Below the pieces are notes generated by a model. It had not been told where the DNA came from and searched no databases. It was given only the letters and a program-made list of their open reading frames with translations. This document shows, piece after piece, positions 42,123-51,478 of a stretch of 64,000 nucleotides of DNA. The translations under genes and the position numbers were made by a program. Position 1 is the first letter of the stretch, and every line of letters starts with the position of its first letter. Source of the stretch: Candidatus Saccharimonadota bacterium. Lineage in GTDB: Bacteria > Patescibacteriota > Saccharimonadia > Saccharimonadales > Saccharimonadaceae. The stretch spans positions 90,048 to 154,047 of the forward strand of contig JAECRG010000002.1 of the NCBI GenBank assembly GCA_015999875.1, in the 5' to 3' direction.

Positions 42123-44906
42123 CTACTCAGCTACTTCAGTAGCTGCTGGCTTTTTCTTGCGAGTTCGTTTGCGTTTGCGCTTTTTTGGTGCCTCACCAGT
42201 TGGTTCACCGGTGCTGACTGGGGCTGGCGTCGGTGAACCTGTAGCAGCTGGCTTTGGTTCTTCGCGTTGCTTAGGAGTAGGTTTCTTCTCGGTCTTAGTA
42301 GGACCGCTGTGGTGAATGCGCAGAGTACCATCAGGCGCTGCTGATGCTTTTGGAGCTGGGGTCGGAGTCTGAGCAACGGGAGCTGTGGTTTGTGCTGGCT
42401 CCGGTGTGCCGTGGACTGGTTTTTGCGCGAGTACTACAGGGATTGCGGTCTGTGGTGGCACTTGGGGTGCTGGTTGCTTCTTGAGCTGTTCGGGTGGTCG
42501 TACGAGATCACTTATCGCCTGCTCGACGTCACCACGAGACCGGCTAAACTGTTCCCTAGAGTGCTGGATGATGTAGTGAGAGTTATCGGCTTGAGGTGGT
42601 GGCAGATTGAGCGTTGTGGCGCTAAATGCCGGAGCCTTCTCTCCTCCGATCACCATGTTCACGATGAAATGCCGATTGTGCATTTGCAGTAAGTCGCTTG
42701 GCTCAAATTGCGGCTGGAATTGCTGGGCGAGTATCTGGGCGTCTTCAGCAGATACACGGAAGCTAATCATGCTACCGACGTTGCCAAACACTGCTCCGCG
42801 TACGGTGTCACTCATCTGACTGATATACTGGTTGGCGACGGTTAAGTTGAGGCCGTATTTACGCGCTTCTGAGAGAATTGTGGCAAACGAATCGGTGGCG
42901 AAGTTTTGGAATTCGTCCACATACAGGTAGAATGGCCGGCGATCTTCGACATTTGGTATGTCCGAGCGACTCATTGCGGCGAGTTGGATTTTGGTGACAA
43001 GGAACGAGCCTAGTATACTTGCATTGTCTTCACCGATAAGGCCTTTCGACAAGTTCACTACTAGGATTTTGCCTTCGTCCATGATCTCACGGATATTAAA
43101 GGTGCTTGTAGGCTGGCCGATGATGTTACGGATCACGGGGTTAGCGGTAAACGCACCGACCTTGTTGAGGACAGGCGCGATCGCTTCGGCGACAAACTTG
43201 TCGTTCCAGCTGGCAAACTCTATTTTCCAAAACTGTAGTACTACTGTATCTGTACAGTAGTCGAGGGTTTCTTTGCGAAACTTTTTATCGGTAAGCATGC
43301 GGGTAATGTCGAGCATGGTAGTCTCTGGGCGATCGAGTAGTGCCAGGATCGTGTAGCGCAAGATGTACTCGAGGCGTGGTCCCCAGCTCTCGCCAAACAT
43401 ACGCTTGAGTACGCCGATCACCTCTGAGCTGATGTTGCTTTTCATGTTTGGATCGGTCACTTCGAGCGGATTAAATCCAATAGGATGCGCGGTGTCGGCC
43501 GGGTTGAAATAGACGACATCTTTGACACGATGTGCAGGGATAAACTTCATGTTGTTGATGGCAAAGTCGCCGTGCGGATCGATTATAGCGTAGCCTTGAT
43601 TGTGATAGACGTCGCTGAGTGCAAACAGCTCGAGCAGACCTGATTTACCGGCGCCAGTCTGCCCTATGATATACACGTGACGTGAACGGTCGTAGCGTTG
43701 CATGCCAAATTGGTGATTAATGCCGCGGAAATTTGTGAGACCAAAGGCGGAGATGTTCTCATCGATAGCTTCGTTGCCTGTGATGAGTGGAAGCTTGGCT
43801 GGTGGCTCTGCTGTCTTGGTGTTTGCCCAGACGATATTTGGTGTCTCTACGTTTGTGTGAGGCAAGTGGAATACAGATGCGAGTTCTTCGATGTTGAGGA
43901 TATAGCCGTCCCCTGCCATAAACACACGCCCACGGTAGCCGCCCAGCGCATCTTTGTCGAGGCTGCTGTTTGATTGCTTAAAGCCATTGAGGTTTGTACT
44001 GTTGAATTGTTTGAAAGTACCCACGAGTGCTTGCATGCGCAACTTGGCGTTGGCGTTGCTTTCACCGAGATATGCAAGACGGACCTTTACTTCGTAGCCA
44101 AGCTTGGTCGCTTTTTTTTCTGCTTCGGCGATACGAGTTTTGTCTCGTTCGGATACTTCTTTAGGCCCGCCCGATTTACCATCACCAGATTCAGGAGGTT
44201 TGACAAGTGCCTCGAGTAGCGTGCCAAACCATTTCATATCGAAGCCGCTGGCTATGCTGAAGCCACCGCCTTCTTTGACTTTCTTGATCCACTGGTAGCT
44301 CGACTTATGCCAGCTATCTGGGATAGGGCGTACGAGTACCTGGATCCATAGCTCTTCGCCAGTATCTTCGAGCTTTGCGAGTGTACCAGTGATGCCTGCA
44401 AGTGGATCGACTTCGAAGCTTTGAAAAGTCTTGAGTGGTAGAAATTCGCTATCCGCAAGGGTAATCTCTGCGGTATGGACCACACTGTGGTGACGTTCGT
44501 GCGCCACATAGTCTTCGTCTGCTTCGTGGATTTGGACTGTCGGGTACTGGGAATAGATCTGGCCTTCTACAAAGCTTTGTAGCGTAGTCGGAGTCCACAC
44601 GTAGAAGCGGATTTGTCCACCTACTGATGCGATTTCGAAGCTCAGGTGTTCTTGCACGCCTCCTGTACGTTTGAGCTCTTCGGCGTCACGCAAGATACCA
44701 TGGAGGCTGGCAAAGAGTTGTTCGGCGGCAAGCTCAGATTTGTCGTTTGTGCGAGGGATTTCGAGAATTAAAAGAGTACTTTCGTAGGTCTGAATCTGCT
44801 TAATTTTGCGATTGTTCCAAAGCGCGAGTCCACCCAAGATAATACATACGGGAACCCATACGTAGGGGGAAAGGATGAGCTGGATAAACTCTACGAAAAA
44901 CGTCAT
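42123..44906 (-). CDS. Membrane-anchored TraG/VirB4-like DNA-transfer ATPase
   Basis: The 927-residue protein has an N-terminal membrane segment (about 10-30), a family-specific region (about 35-390), an AAA+ core with Walker A IIGQTGAGKSGLLELF near 410-425 and Walker B FYLYVDEFQNFA near 660, and a Pro/Ala-rich tail with a strongly basic cluster (KKRKRKRTRKKK). The core resembles TrwB/TraD/VirB4 coupling ATPases. Such genes are widespread in Patescibacteria, where they may serve DNA uptake or a type IV-like apparatus; that is inference. No other type IV secretion gene is adjacent. TATAAT lies 14 nt before ATG 44906. Confidence 0.88.
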   Translation of the reverse strand: MTFFVEFIQLILSPYVWVPVCIILGGLALWNNRKIKQIQTYESTLLILEIPRTNDKSELAAEQLFASLHGILRDAEELKRTGGVQEHLSFEIASVGGQIRFYVWTPTTLQSFVEGQIYSQYPTVQIHEADEDYVAHERHHSVVHTAEITLADSEFLPLKTFQSFEVDPLAGITGTLAKLEDTGEELWIQVLVRPIPDSWHKSSYQWIKKVKEGGGFSIASGFDMKWFGTLLEALVKPPESGDGKSGGPKEVSERDKTRIAEAEKKATKLGYEVKVRLAYLGESNANAKLRMQALVGTFKQFNSTNLNGFKQSNSSLDKDALGGYRGRVFMAGDGYILNIEELASVFHLPHTNVETPNIVWANTKTAEPPAKLPLITGNEAIDENISAFGLTNFRGINHQFGMQRYDRSRHVYIIGQTGAGKSGLLELFALSDVYHNQGYAIIDPHGDFAINNMKFIPAHRVKDVVYFNPADTAHPIGFNPLEVTDPNMKSNISSEVIGVLKRMFGESWGPRLEYILRYTILALLDRPETTMLDITRMLTDKKFRKETLDYCTDTVVLQFWKIEFASWNDKFVAEAIAPVLNKVGAFTANPVIRNIIGQPTSTFNIREIMDEGKILVVNLSKGLIGEDNASILGSFLVTKIQLAAMSRSDIPNVEDRRPFYLYVDEFQNFATDSFATILSEARKYGLNLTVANQYISQMSDTVRGAVFGNVGSMISFRVSAEDAQILAQQFQPQFEPSDLLQMHNRHFIVNMVIGGEKAPAFSATTLNLPPPQADNSHYIIQHSREQFSRSRGDVEQAISDLVRPPEQLKKQPAPQVPPQTAIPVVLAQKPVHGTPEPAQTTAPVAQTPTPAPKASAAPDGTLRIHHSGPTKTEKKPTPKQREEPKPAATGSPTPAPVSTGEPTGEAPKKRKRKRTRKKKPAATEVAE

Positions 44907-45071
44907 AATTTGTGATTTTCATTATATCATACCTCTGTTAATTTTGCAAGCGGAGCTTTTTGTCGGTTACATACACCGGAACGTTTTATTTGTCAGTCCT
45001 GATTCGAGATACTCACTGCTCTCTAACTTAAGCTAACGAATAGCAGACGCGAGAAAAGCAACCAGAAATTG

Positions 45072-45119
45072 AAAACCCGCCTCGAGGAGGAGGCTGAGCT
45101 GGTAGCTCGAAGCGGGTTT
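45072..45119 (-). terminator. Terminator of the 45.1-45.6 kb orphan
   Basis: AAACCCGC (45073-45080) pairs with GCGGGTTT (45112-45119), extended by TCGAG/CTCGA inside. On the minus strand TTTTC follows. Confidence 0.85.
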
Positions 45120-45132
45120 CTCGGGGCGGTGG

Positions 45133-45618
45133 TCAAATTGTGGTGAGTACGTTGACGCGTTCGAGCAATCGTCGGTACAGTGTCGCGGCGGCCGGTGATG
45201 CTGCGCGGAAGTGATACGCGTTGCCAAAAAGCTCGTTGACAGGGACGGCCAAGATTTGTTCGTAGTGATGTCGCTTGCACTGACCGAGGGCCGCTCCGCA
45301 CATAAAGCATGATACTGTAAACTTGAACTGGTCTGGTCCAATGTTAGACCAGTTCTTTTTGTCCAGAGTAATCATCTCATTCCAGAGTCGAGTCGTATTG
45401 GTTTTGCACGAACGACTGCCGAATGGATAGAGCTCTGCGGCGACAGACCCGACATTTTCTTTGGTGACGAGTCCTCGCTCGATGATGAAGTCGGGCTTGA
45501 CTGCATCTTCCCGTAGAGCATCCTCTGCTAACTCTCGGGCTGTTTTAGCCAGTGCGATTGCTTCATGAGGTGTTATGACATGGGCACAATCTTCTACGGT
45601 TATCTCGACATCTGTCAT
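45133..45618 (-). CDS. Hypothetical protein with Cys/His cluster, 161 aa
   Basis: I do not recognise this protein. It has an acidic helical N-terminus, then a central SCFMCGAALGQCKRHH segment with three Cys and two His that could bind zinc, plus one more Cys earlier (SRSCKT). No signal peptide is seen. GAGAGG precedes ATG 45618, with TATAAT on the minus strand about 45 nt upstream. It is a single-gene unit with its own terminator. Confidence 0.65.
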   Translation of the reverse strand: MTDVEITVEDCAHVITPHEAIALAKTARELAEDALREDAVKPDFIIERGLVTKENVGSVAAELYPFGSRSCKTNTTRLWNEMITLDKKNWSNIGPDQFKFTVSCFMCGAALGQCKRHHYEQILAVPVNELFGNAYHFRAASPAAATLYRRLLERVNVLTTI

Positions 45619-45727
45619 GATTGCCTCTCATGTGTGTGAGTACTTACCTATCTATATTATAATATATTTATTTAAAAAGTAAATACGCAGTCGAAACTGC
45701 GCATCTTGAACGTTACCGATTACTCCC

Positions 45728-46777
45728 CTACTCCGCTAGTGCGTAAGTAGCTTTAGCTACTCGCTTGAACTGTGGCTTGCTCTGCAAGTTGAGCAAGATA
45801 GTAGTCTCTTTCACCTGGCGGCTTTTTAGTACGCGGCGTACGATTTCATCGCGGTGTAGTGGTTCCGGTGAATCACGAAGTACATCGGCGATAGTGTCTG
45901 CCACGGTACCTTTGCTGTAACCCCAGCTGTCGAGCGCGTATATGCCGCGACCGATAAGTACAAAGCGTTTGTCTTTGATCAGTTCGTTGTGAATCGCCTG
46001 TGTGGTGACGTCTTTTCGGTTGAAGTCGCTGTCTTTGATAGATTCGGCGATTTCTGAGAAATGGAGTGGTTTGGCAGCTTCGCTTAAGATGACGAAGATC
46101 TTGTCGCGGATATTTTTAGGGTTGACTGTTGGCCATTTGGTCAGTCCCCAGAGGTCTTTGAGGTGCGCAAGGTGCTTCGAGACGCTTGCAAGCGCTTCGA
46201 CATGCTTTGGATGTTCGTAGCTGAGCTTATCGTGAAGAGCTTCGATAGTGAGTGGCTCTTTGTTGGCTTTGATGGCTTTTACGATCGCATCCACTTCGCT
46301 ACGAATTTTTTTCTCATCGCCGTACTCTGCGATACCGACAGATAGGAAGTAATTGTCAGTCTCGTTTACGACCGTAAGGTGCGGTGCGAGCTCTGCGAGA
46401 AACGCGATATGTGCACGTTCGCGGGCATCGCTCTTTTTGCCGAGAAGTCCATCGGTGAGATCTTGGACGCGAGCGATACGACCCATGTCGCTCAAGGTAC
46501 GGATAATAACTTTTTCGCTGGCTGTTACATCCGGTAGATCGCCACGTTCAGCTGACATTTTGATGCGAATAAGGATTGCTTTTTCAAGCTGGCGTACACG
46601 TTCGCGAGTGATACCGAGGAGTTCACCGATTTGCTCAAGTGTTTCTTTGCGCTCATAGAGGCCAAAACGACGAGTGATAATTTCACGCTCACGCTCCTGC
46701 TCAATAGCATCAATGATTGCAGTCACTGCTGCTTTGATATCTATAACCTGTTCTGTCGTCGCGGGAGCTTCGCTCAT
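45728..46777 (-). CDS. Sigma region 4 / HARE-HTH fusion transcription factor
   Basis: The 349-residue protein joins a sigma-70 region 4-type helix-turn-helix (about 30-80; ITRRFGLYERKETLEQIGELLGITRERVRQLEKA) to C-terminal winged-helix repeats of the HARE-HTH type (FSEIAESIKDSDF and RDEIVRRVLKS), the fold of RNA polymerase delta subunit. Regions 2 and 3 of sigma are missing, so it cannot melt promoters by itself. It may touch the -35 and RNA polymerase as an accessory factor. I use ATG 46777 after AGAGAGGAA; a GTG at 46801 is less likely. The promoter is a perfect consensus. Abundant expression is likely. Confidence 0.85.
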   Translation of the reverse strand: MSEAPATTEQVIDIKAAVTAIIDAIEQEREREIITRRFGLYERKETLEQIGELLGITRERVRQLEKAILIRIKMSAERGDLPDVTASEKVIIRTLSDMGRIARVQDLTDGLLGKKSDARERAHIAFLAELAPHLTVVNETDNYFLSVGIAEYGDEKKIRSEVDAIVKAIKANKEPLTIEALHDKLSYEHPKHVEALASVSKHLAHLKDLWGLTKWPTVNPKNIRDKIFVILSEAAKPLHFSEIAESIKDSDFNRKDVTTQAIHNELIKDKRFVLIGRGIYALDSWGYSKGTVADTIADVLRDSPEPLHRDEIVRRVLKSRQVKETTILLNLQSKPQFKRVAKATYALAE

Positions 46778-46836
46778 CTGTTTGGTTCCTCTCTGCCTCA
46801 CTTGAGATTACGGTTGCTTTGTGTAGTATGTAAATC

Positions 46837-46865
46837 ATTATAAAACATTGTGTCTTCAATGTCAA
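46837..46865 (-). promoter_or_regulatory. Perfect sigma-70-type promoter of the sigma4/HARE gene
   Basis: On the minus strand TTGACA (46860-46865) and TATAAT (46837-46842) are exact consensus, 17 bp apart. A second extended -10, TGCTATAAT, lies about 45 bp further upstream (46884-46892). An inverted repeat AAAACATTGT/ACAATGTTTT overlaps the area. Confidence 0.92.
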
Positions 46866-47009
46866 ACAGATTTTCTGCTTAACGTATTATAGCACGATTT
46901 CGACTTTGTTTGTAAACAATGTTTTGAGGCTTTTTATATTACGTCTTTGTGCGCTTATGTATATACAGAGGCAAATAAATGTTTTATACGCTACAGATTG
47001 AGTTTATGC

Positions 47010-47786
47010 TTAGCTACAGGCGCCTTCGGTGGGTTTTGCGTCTTTGTCTATATGCCAGACCATATCCGGGTAGAGTTCATGGCGGGCTTGTACGCAATAA
47101 GTAGACGCATTTGGGTCGAGAGTCGGGGTCGGGAGAGCTTGATATGGTACGGGAATATTGCCTGGATTGCTCCAGAATGATGTTATTGGGAATGTTCCGC
47201 CTTTGGCGATGTAGCGATTTGTGAGTTCGTTGGCGAAGTCTTGGTAGATCTGCTGTCTGTTTGGAAACCATGCATTGTACGGTACATTACTCGCGTAATG
47301 TGAACTCAAGGAGTTTGCCGATATGGGGATAGGAAGGGTGACGGAATACCAGCCATCAATATGAATGCCTCCGTGCACATACACATGACACCCAGTGATG
47401 TAGGTTTCTTGCCCGCCTCCTCCATTGAGCCCTTTGCCATACCCTTCCGCTAAGAGCTGTTGGCAGATTGTATGGTAGAGTACTCCTGATTGTACGGCAT
47501 TTAGGCCGCTGTAAGTCCCCCCGGTGCCGGTAAGTGCGAGTGTAACACCTTGAGACGGTCGAATATCTGAGGGTATTGTAGTGGGATACACGCCTTGGCG
47601 TGCCTTTTGGATATCGATTATACTGGTGCTGTTTTTGAGGTCGGTTTGCAGTGAGGAGGCGATACCCTGGCGCTGCAAGCCTTTGTATGCGACGAGGCTG
47701 ATACTTGCGAGTATACCTATCACTACAATTACAACAATCAATTCGACAATAGTAAATCCAGAATGTGTAGCCCGCCACTTTTTCAT
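47010..47786 (-). CDS. Type IV pilin-like protein, 258 aa
   Basis: A prepilin signal MKKWRATHSG followed by FTIVELIVVIVVIGILASIS is clear, with mature Glu5 present. The globular part (about 45-258) is larger than in the two pilins at 21-22 kb and contains Cys near the middle (TICQQL, ITGCHVY) and C-terminus (TYCVQ, GACS). A TATACT (minus, 47797-47802) ends 10 nt before ATG 47786. It could be a major or adhesive tip pilin; assembly genes are elsewhere. Confidence 0.9.
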   Translation of the reverse strand: MKKWRATHSGFTIVELIVVIVVIGILASISLVAYKGLQRQGIASSLQTDLKNSTSIIDIQKARQGVYPTTIPSDIRPSQGVTLALTGTGGTYSGLNAVQSGVLYHTICQQLLAEGYGKGLNGGGGQETYITGCHVYVHGGIHIDGWYSVTLPIPISANSLSSHYASNVPYNAWFPNRQQIYQDFANELTNRYIAKGGTFPITSFWSNPGNIPVPYQALPTPTLDPNASTYCVQARHELYPDMVWHIDKDAKPTEGACS

Positions 47787-47826
47787 AATTGTCCCTAGTA
47801 TAAAGCTTATGTTCAAAAAACGAAAG

Positions 47827-47883
47827 AACCCGCCTCAAGCGCGAGTACCGAGATTTCTCGCGTGGAGAATCTCAAGGTGGGTT
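47827..47883 (-). terminator. Terminator of the 47.9-48.4 kb unit
   Basis: AACCCGCCT (47827-47835) pairs with AGGTGGGTT (47875-47883), with an inner GCGAG/CTCGC helix. On the minus strand CTTTCGTTTTTT follows. Confidence 0.88.
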
Positions 47884-47914
47884 TTCGCGCCGTGTGGCGG
47901 GTGTGGAACGACGC

Positions 47915-48112
47915 TTACTTGCGCCTGCGTGATGTCCGGCGGTGATAGAGGGTGGGTATTACAAAGATTCCCGTACCTGCAACCACTATCCCTGTGACTA
48001 TTCTGGCGAGGTTGCCCTCGCTACTTGTGATGATGCCTAGTCCCAAGATTGCACATACAAGTATCAGTAGATACGCAAAGCCTCTTATTCGAGTTTCTTT
48101 GGGTGAATCCAT
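47915..48112 (-). CDS. Small two-segment membrane protein, 65 aa
   Basis: Two hydrophobic segments (about 11-29 and 36-54) are followed by a basic tail (HRRTSRRRK). GGGAAGTG precedes ATG 48112. It lies 6 nt after the stop of the 98-residue protein gene, so they form a two-gene operon. I do not recognise the family. Confidence 0.62.
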   Translation of the reverse strand: MDSPKETRIRGFAYLLILVCAILGLGIITSSEGNLARIVTGIVVAGTGIFVIPTLYHRRTSRRRK

Positions 48113-48118
48113 GAGTGT

Positions 48119-48415
48119 TCACTTCCCTCGACGGTCGATGTACGCTTTGGCCACAGATGGGCCGGAGCGTTGCGGTGTGAGTCCGATTTCTCCAGTGGGA
48201 ACGGTGCGGTATTCGCCAGTTGTGCTGAACTGTCCATCGCTGTAGACGGTATCTACTACATCGATGACCGATTCTCCACCCTCTCGGTGGTCGAACCCTA
48301 CGCCGGACTGTACGGTGAGGTACTGCGTATCTTTACCCGGTAGGTGGACTTCTATACGTTGTCCATTCCGGATCGATTCAAGACCAATCGGCTGTCGTGT
48401 ATCACTCTCTGACAT
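48119..48415 (-). CDS. Hypothetical soluble protein, 98 aa
   Basis: This small beta-rich protein has several Gly and Asp residues and no membrane segment. I do not recognise it. GAAAGGG precedes ATG 48415 at 6 nt. It is the first gene of an operon with the membrane protein at 47915-48112. Confidence 0.6.
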   Translation of the reverse strand: MSESDTRQPIGLESIRNGQRIEVHLPGKDTQYLTVQSGVGFDHREGGESVIDVVDTVYSDGQFSTTGEYRTVPTGEIGLTPQRSGPSVAKAYIDRRGK

Positions 48416-48532
48416 CAGATGCCCTTTCGGTAGATGGACTGATGTTCCGTATGTAGTTATAACATATTCAGATGATAAAGAAAATGTACCATTAAATTGA
48501 TAGTGGGCGTGTCATGCGTTATAAAAGCAAAA

Positions 48533-48573
48533 GCCCGCCCCGAAAGAGCAACATCGACCCCTTCGGGGCGGGC
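48533..48573 (-). terminator. Terminator of the 48.6-48.8 kb gene
   Basis: GCCCGCCCCGAA (48533-48544) pairs perfectly with 48562-48573. On the minus strand the stem is followed by TTTTGCTTTT. Confidence 0.93.
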
Positions 48574-48592
48574 TCTTTGCGGGGCGGGAATA

Positions 48593-48844
48593 TCAGCCTT
48601 CATCGGCAACTGCGAGAGGTATTCCGATGAGAGACAAAGGGCCGCCGACTGCGGATAGTCCGAAGTACCAGCCGGCCCTCTTTGCTCCATCCTTTCCGGT
48701 GAATATGCTCGGAAGAAATCCCCCGACCAGCAATGACACGAATGTTCCGAGCAGAAGCCACGCTACTGCTGCTGCTGCGACACCAATCCCGATCCAGATT
48801 CCGATCCCGCAAATGATTTGCACGATAAGTGGCAGATTGCTCAT
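48593..48844 (-). CDS. Small membrane protein, 83 aa
   Basis: Two long hydrophobic segments (about 5-33 and 33-48, possibly one hairpin) and a third weaker one near residues 58-80 are rich in Gly and Ala. I chose ATG 48844 because GGGAG precedes it; a longer frame extends into the topA gene without support. It is a single-gene unit with a strong terminator. Not recognised. Confidence 0.62.
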   Translation of the reverse strand: MSNLPLIVQIICGIGIWIGIGVAAAAVAWLLLGTFVSLLVGGFLPSIFTGKDGAKRAGWYFGLSAVGGPLSLIGIPLAVADEG

Positions 48845-48908
48845 GAGTTCTCCCGAGGTAGGAAATACGCTGACAAAAATAATATAATAGCTTGTGAATT
48901 GCAACGCT

Positions 48909-51263
48909 TTATTTTTTGCGTGGTTTTTTGGTAGCGGTTTTTTTGACAGGGGTCTTTTTCGCTGTAGTTGTTTTGCGGGCGAAGCGGCCTTTTGCGGTGG
49001 GTGCATCGGCAAGCATCTGCTTAGCTTGTTCGTGAGTAATGGATTTTGGTTCGGTGTCTTTTGGAATTTTGGCATTTTTCTTGCCATCGGTAATATAAGG
49101 GCCGTAGCGACCGTTGAGTACTTTGATTCCGTCACCAAAATCGGAAATGTTTTTCTCGGCCTCAGTCTTGAGTTTGGCTTCGTAGAGTTCAAGCGCCTGC
49201 TCGAGGGTGATGTCGTGTGGATCTAGCGGTTTGATACTGACAAAGAGCTTATCTATTTGGATATACGGTCCGAAACGGCCGATATTCGCTTTGATGTCTT
49301 TGCCGTCGGCTGTCTGCCCTACTGTGCGGGGTAGTTGAAATGCAGTCAGCGCCTGCTCGAGGGTGACTGTTTCAATCTTGGCGCCACTTGGCATAGGGGC
49401 AAACTTTGGCTTTTCTTCGTCGTCCGCGCTTCCGAGCTGAAGCATCGGGCCGAAACGGCCGAAGCGAGCTGTGATAGGCTTGCCGCTTTTTGGATCTATA
49501 CCGACATCTTTCGAAGCGCCAACTTTGCTTCGGTCAATACCACCAGATTGCTCAATGAGTTTGTGAAATGGTGTATAGAAAGCTTTGAGCATGGCGTTTC
49601 GTGCGAGCTGATTTTCGGCGATACGGTCGAACTCTTCTTCGACATTGGCAGTGAAATCATAGTCTACGACTTGTTCGAAGTGATCACCTAGGAAGTCAGC
49701 GATAAGTTCACCGGCTGGTGTAGGGACAAGCTTGCCACGGTCTGCGCCAGTTTTTTCCTGGGTAACTTCGCGCTCTACGGCTGTACCGTCGTAGTTAAGT
49801 ACGATGACATCTCGAGGCGTGCCTTCTCCCTCGCCTTTGACGACATAGCCTCGTGTCTGGACGGTGTCGATGATCGTGGCATATGTACTCGGGCGGCCGA
49901 TACCGAGCTCTTCAAGCTTCTTCACCAAGCTACCTTCGCTGTAGCGAGCTGGCGGTCGGGCAAAGACTTGTTTGGCACTTGCAGTGATAAGATCAAGCTG
50001 GTCGCCGCTCGCCATAGCTGGCAAAATTTCAGCTTCTTTTTTGCTACCGCCGTATACTTTGAGAAAACCGTCAAACACAATCACTTCGCCTTTTGCTTCG
50101 AATTGCTTGTCGCCTGTCGAAATGGCGATAGTAATCGTTGTCTTTTCGAGCTTGGCAGGTGCCATCTGGCTTGCGAGTGTACGAGTGCGGATGAGATTGT
50201 AGAGTTTCTGGTCGTATTCGTTACTACTTCCCCGCTCTAGGCGCATGTCCGTCGGGCGAATCGCTTCGTGAGCTTCTTGAGCGCTTGAGTTTTTTGTCTT
50301 AAACTGGCGAACCTGAGAATATTCAGGGCCAAATGCACTAGAGATGAAATCTTTGGCAGCGGCGATTGCTTGACCACTCAAGTTGGTGCTATCGGTACGC
50401 ATGTACGTGATCTTACCTTCTTGATAGAGTTTCTGGGCGCTCGACATGGTGGCTTTTGAGCCGAAACCAAGCTTGGCGTTGGCATCTTGCTGCAAGGTGC
50501 TGGTAGTGAATGGCCCTGCCGGGTTGCGAGTAGCTGGACTTTTAGTGACATTTGTCACGCTGAATGTTGCACCAGTCAGGCTCTCGAGGAACTCCTGAGC
50601 TTCTTGTTCGGTGTCGAAGCGCTGTGGTAGATCTGCTTTGACATCTTGGTTGTCATGTACAAAAGTCGCGGTGACTTTGAACTGGTATGAGCCAGCGAAT
50701 TCATTGATTTCGCGTTCGCGTTCTACAAGTAGGCGTACCGCTGGGCTCTGCACGCGACCAGCAGATTTGCCACCAGGTACTTTTTGCCATACTACTGGAC
50801 TGAGCTCAAACCCTACGATACGATCGAGGATCTGGCGAGCTTGCTGTGCGGCTACAAGGTTCATGTCTATATTGTGGACATCTTTGAGTGCTTGCTCGAC
50901 GGCCGCTTTTGATATTTCATGGTAGGTGATTCGTTTTGTGGTAAGCGGATCAAGGCCTAGGACTTCACAAAGATGCCACGCAATGGCCTCTCCTTCTCGG
51001 TCAGGGTCGGTCGCTAGGTATACCTGGTCGGCTTCTTTAACTGCCCTTTTAAGTTCAGAGACAACCTTTTTCTTATCGGGATCAATTTCATAGGTAGTCT
51101 TGAAACCATTATCGACGTCGATGGGGGGCGTACCATCCTTAGTTTTCTTTACGATAGAGCGAATATGACCGACACTTGAGAGTACGCGAAAATCACTACC
51201 GAGATATTTCTCGATCGTCTTGGCTTTTGCTGGACTCTCTACTATAACTAAATTTTTTGCCAT
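48909..51263 (-). CDS. topA: DNA topoisomerase I
   Basis: This type IA topoisomerase relaxes negative supercoils. The 784-residue protein starts MAKNLVIVESPAKAKTIEKY (Toprim), has DPDREGEAIAWHL, the active-site Tyr in KITYMRTDST, and three C-terminal repeats with GRFGP or GRYGP in place of zinc fingers, then a Lys-rich tail. The start is ATG 51263, after AGGAA; the frame stays open for about 70 more codons into the noncoding leader, but that part is not topoisomerase-like. It is part of the common topA-dprA neighbourhood. Confidence 0.96.
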   Translation of the reverse strand: MAKNLVIVESPAKAKTIEKYLGSDFRVLSSVGHIRSIVKKTKDGTPPIDVDNGFKTTYEIDPDKKKVVSELKRAVKEADQVYLATDPDREGEAIAWHLCEVLGLDPLTTKRITYHEISKAAVEQALKDVHNIDMNLVAAQQARQILDRIVGFELSPVVWQKVPGGKSAGRVQSPAVRLLVEREREINEFAGSYQFKVTATFVHDNQDVKADLPQRFDTEQEAQEFLESLTGATFSVTNVTKSPATRNPAGPFTTSTLQQDANAKLGFGSKATMSSAQKLYQEGKITYMRTDSTNLSGQAIAAAKDFISSAFGPEYSQVRQFKTKNSSAQEAHEAIRPTDMRLERGSSNEYDQKLYNLIRTRTLASQMAPAKLEKTTITIAISTGDKQFEAKGEVIVFDGFLKVYGGSKKEAEILPAMASGDQLDLITASAKQVFARPPARYSEGSLVKKLEELGIGRPSTYATIIDTVQTRGYVVKGEGEGTPRDVIVLNYDGTAVEREVTQEKTGADRGKLVPTPAGELIADFLGDHFEQVVDYDFTANVEEEFDRIAENQLARNAMLKAFYTPFHKLIEQSGGIDRSKVGASKDVGIDPKSGKPITARFGRFGPMLQLGSADDEEKPKFAPMPSGAKIETVTLEQALTAFQLPRTVGQTADGKDIKANIGRFGPYIQIDKLFVSIKPLDPHDITLEQALELYEAKLKTEAEKNISDFGDGIKVLNGRYGPYITDGKKNAKIPKDTEPKSITHEQAKQMLADAPTAKGRFARKTTTAKKTPVKKTATKKPRKK

Positions 51264-51352
51264 AAGCGTATTCCTATCTACTGTAACAAAGTAGACGCAA
51301 GTTACAATACTACAAGCGACTCCTGCTTTTGTAAACCCCGGCAAATAAAAAG

Positions 51353-51368
51353 CCTTCTCTGTGGAAGG
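51353..51368 (-). terminator. Terminator between the 27-residue ORF and topA
   Basis: CCTTC (51353-51357) pairs with GAAGG (51364-51368). On the minus strand CTTTTTATT follows. Confidence 0.75.
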
Positions 51369-51377
51369 GGTAGAACC

Positions 51378-51444
51378 CGATACACGTACGCAGAACAATC
51401 GGCGTAGTAGGTGTTGTGCGCTGTGTGACAGCGTACGTGTATCG
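51378..51444 (-). other. Perfect 14-bp inverted repeat with 39-nt loop
   Basis: CGATACACGTACGC (51378-51391) is the exact reverse complement of 51431-51444. It lies between the small ORF and its terminator, on a transcript driven by a good promoter. It may be a structured RNA element or a protein-binding site; no known family fits. Confidence 0.6.
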
Positions 51445-51478
51445 AGGGTCGGGTTGAGGGTGGTTGGGCTTGCCGACT

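Noticed and set aside
48845..49192. Longer form of the 83-residue membrane protein reaching into topA
   Set aside because: The extension is on the same strand as topA in another frame and has no start signal; GGGAG before ATG 48844 marks the real start.
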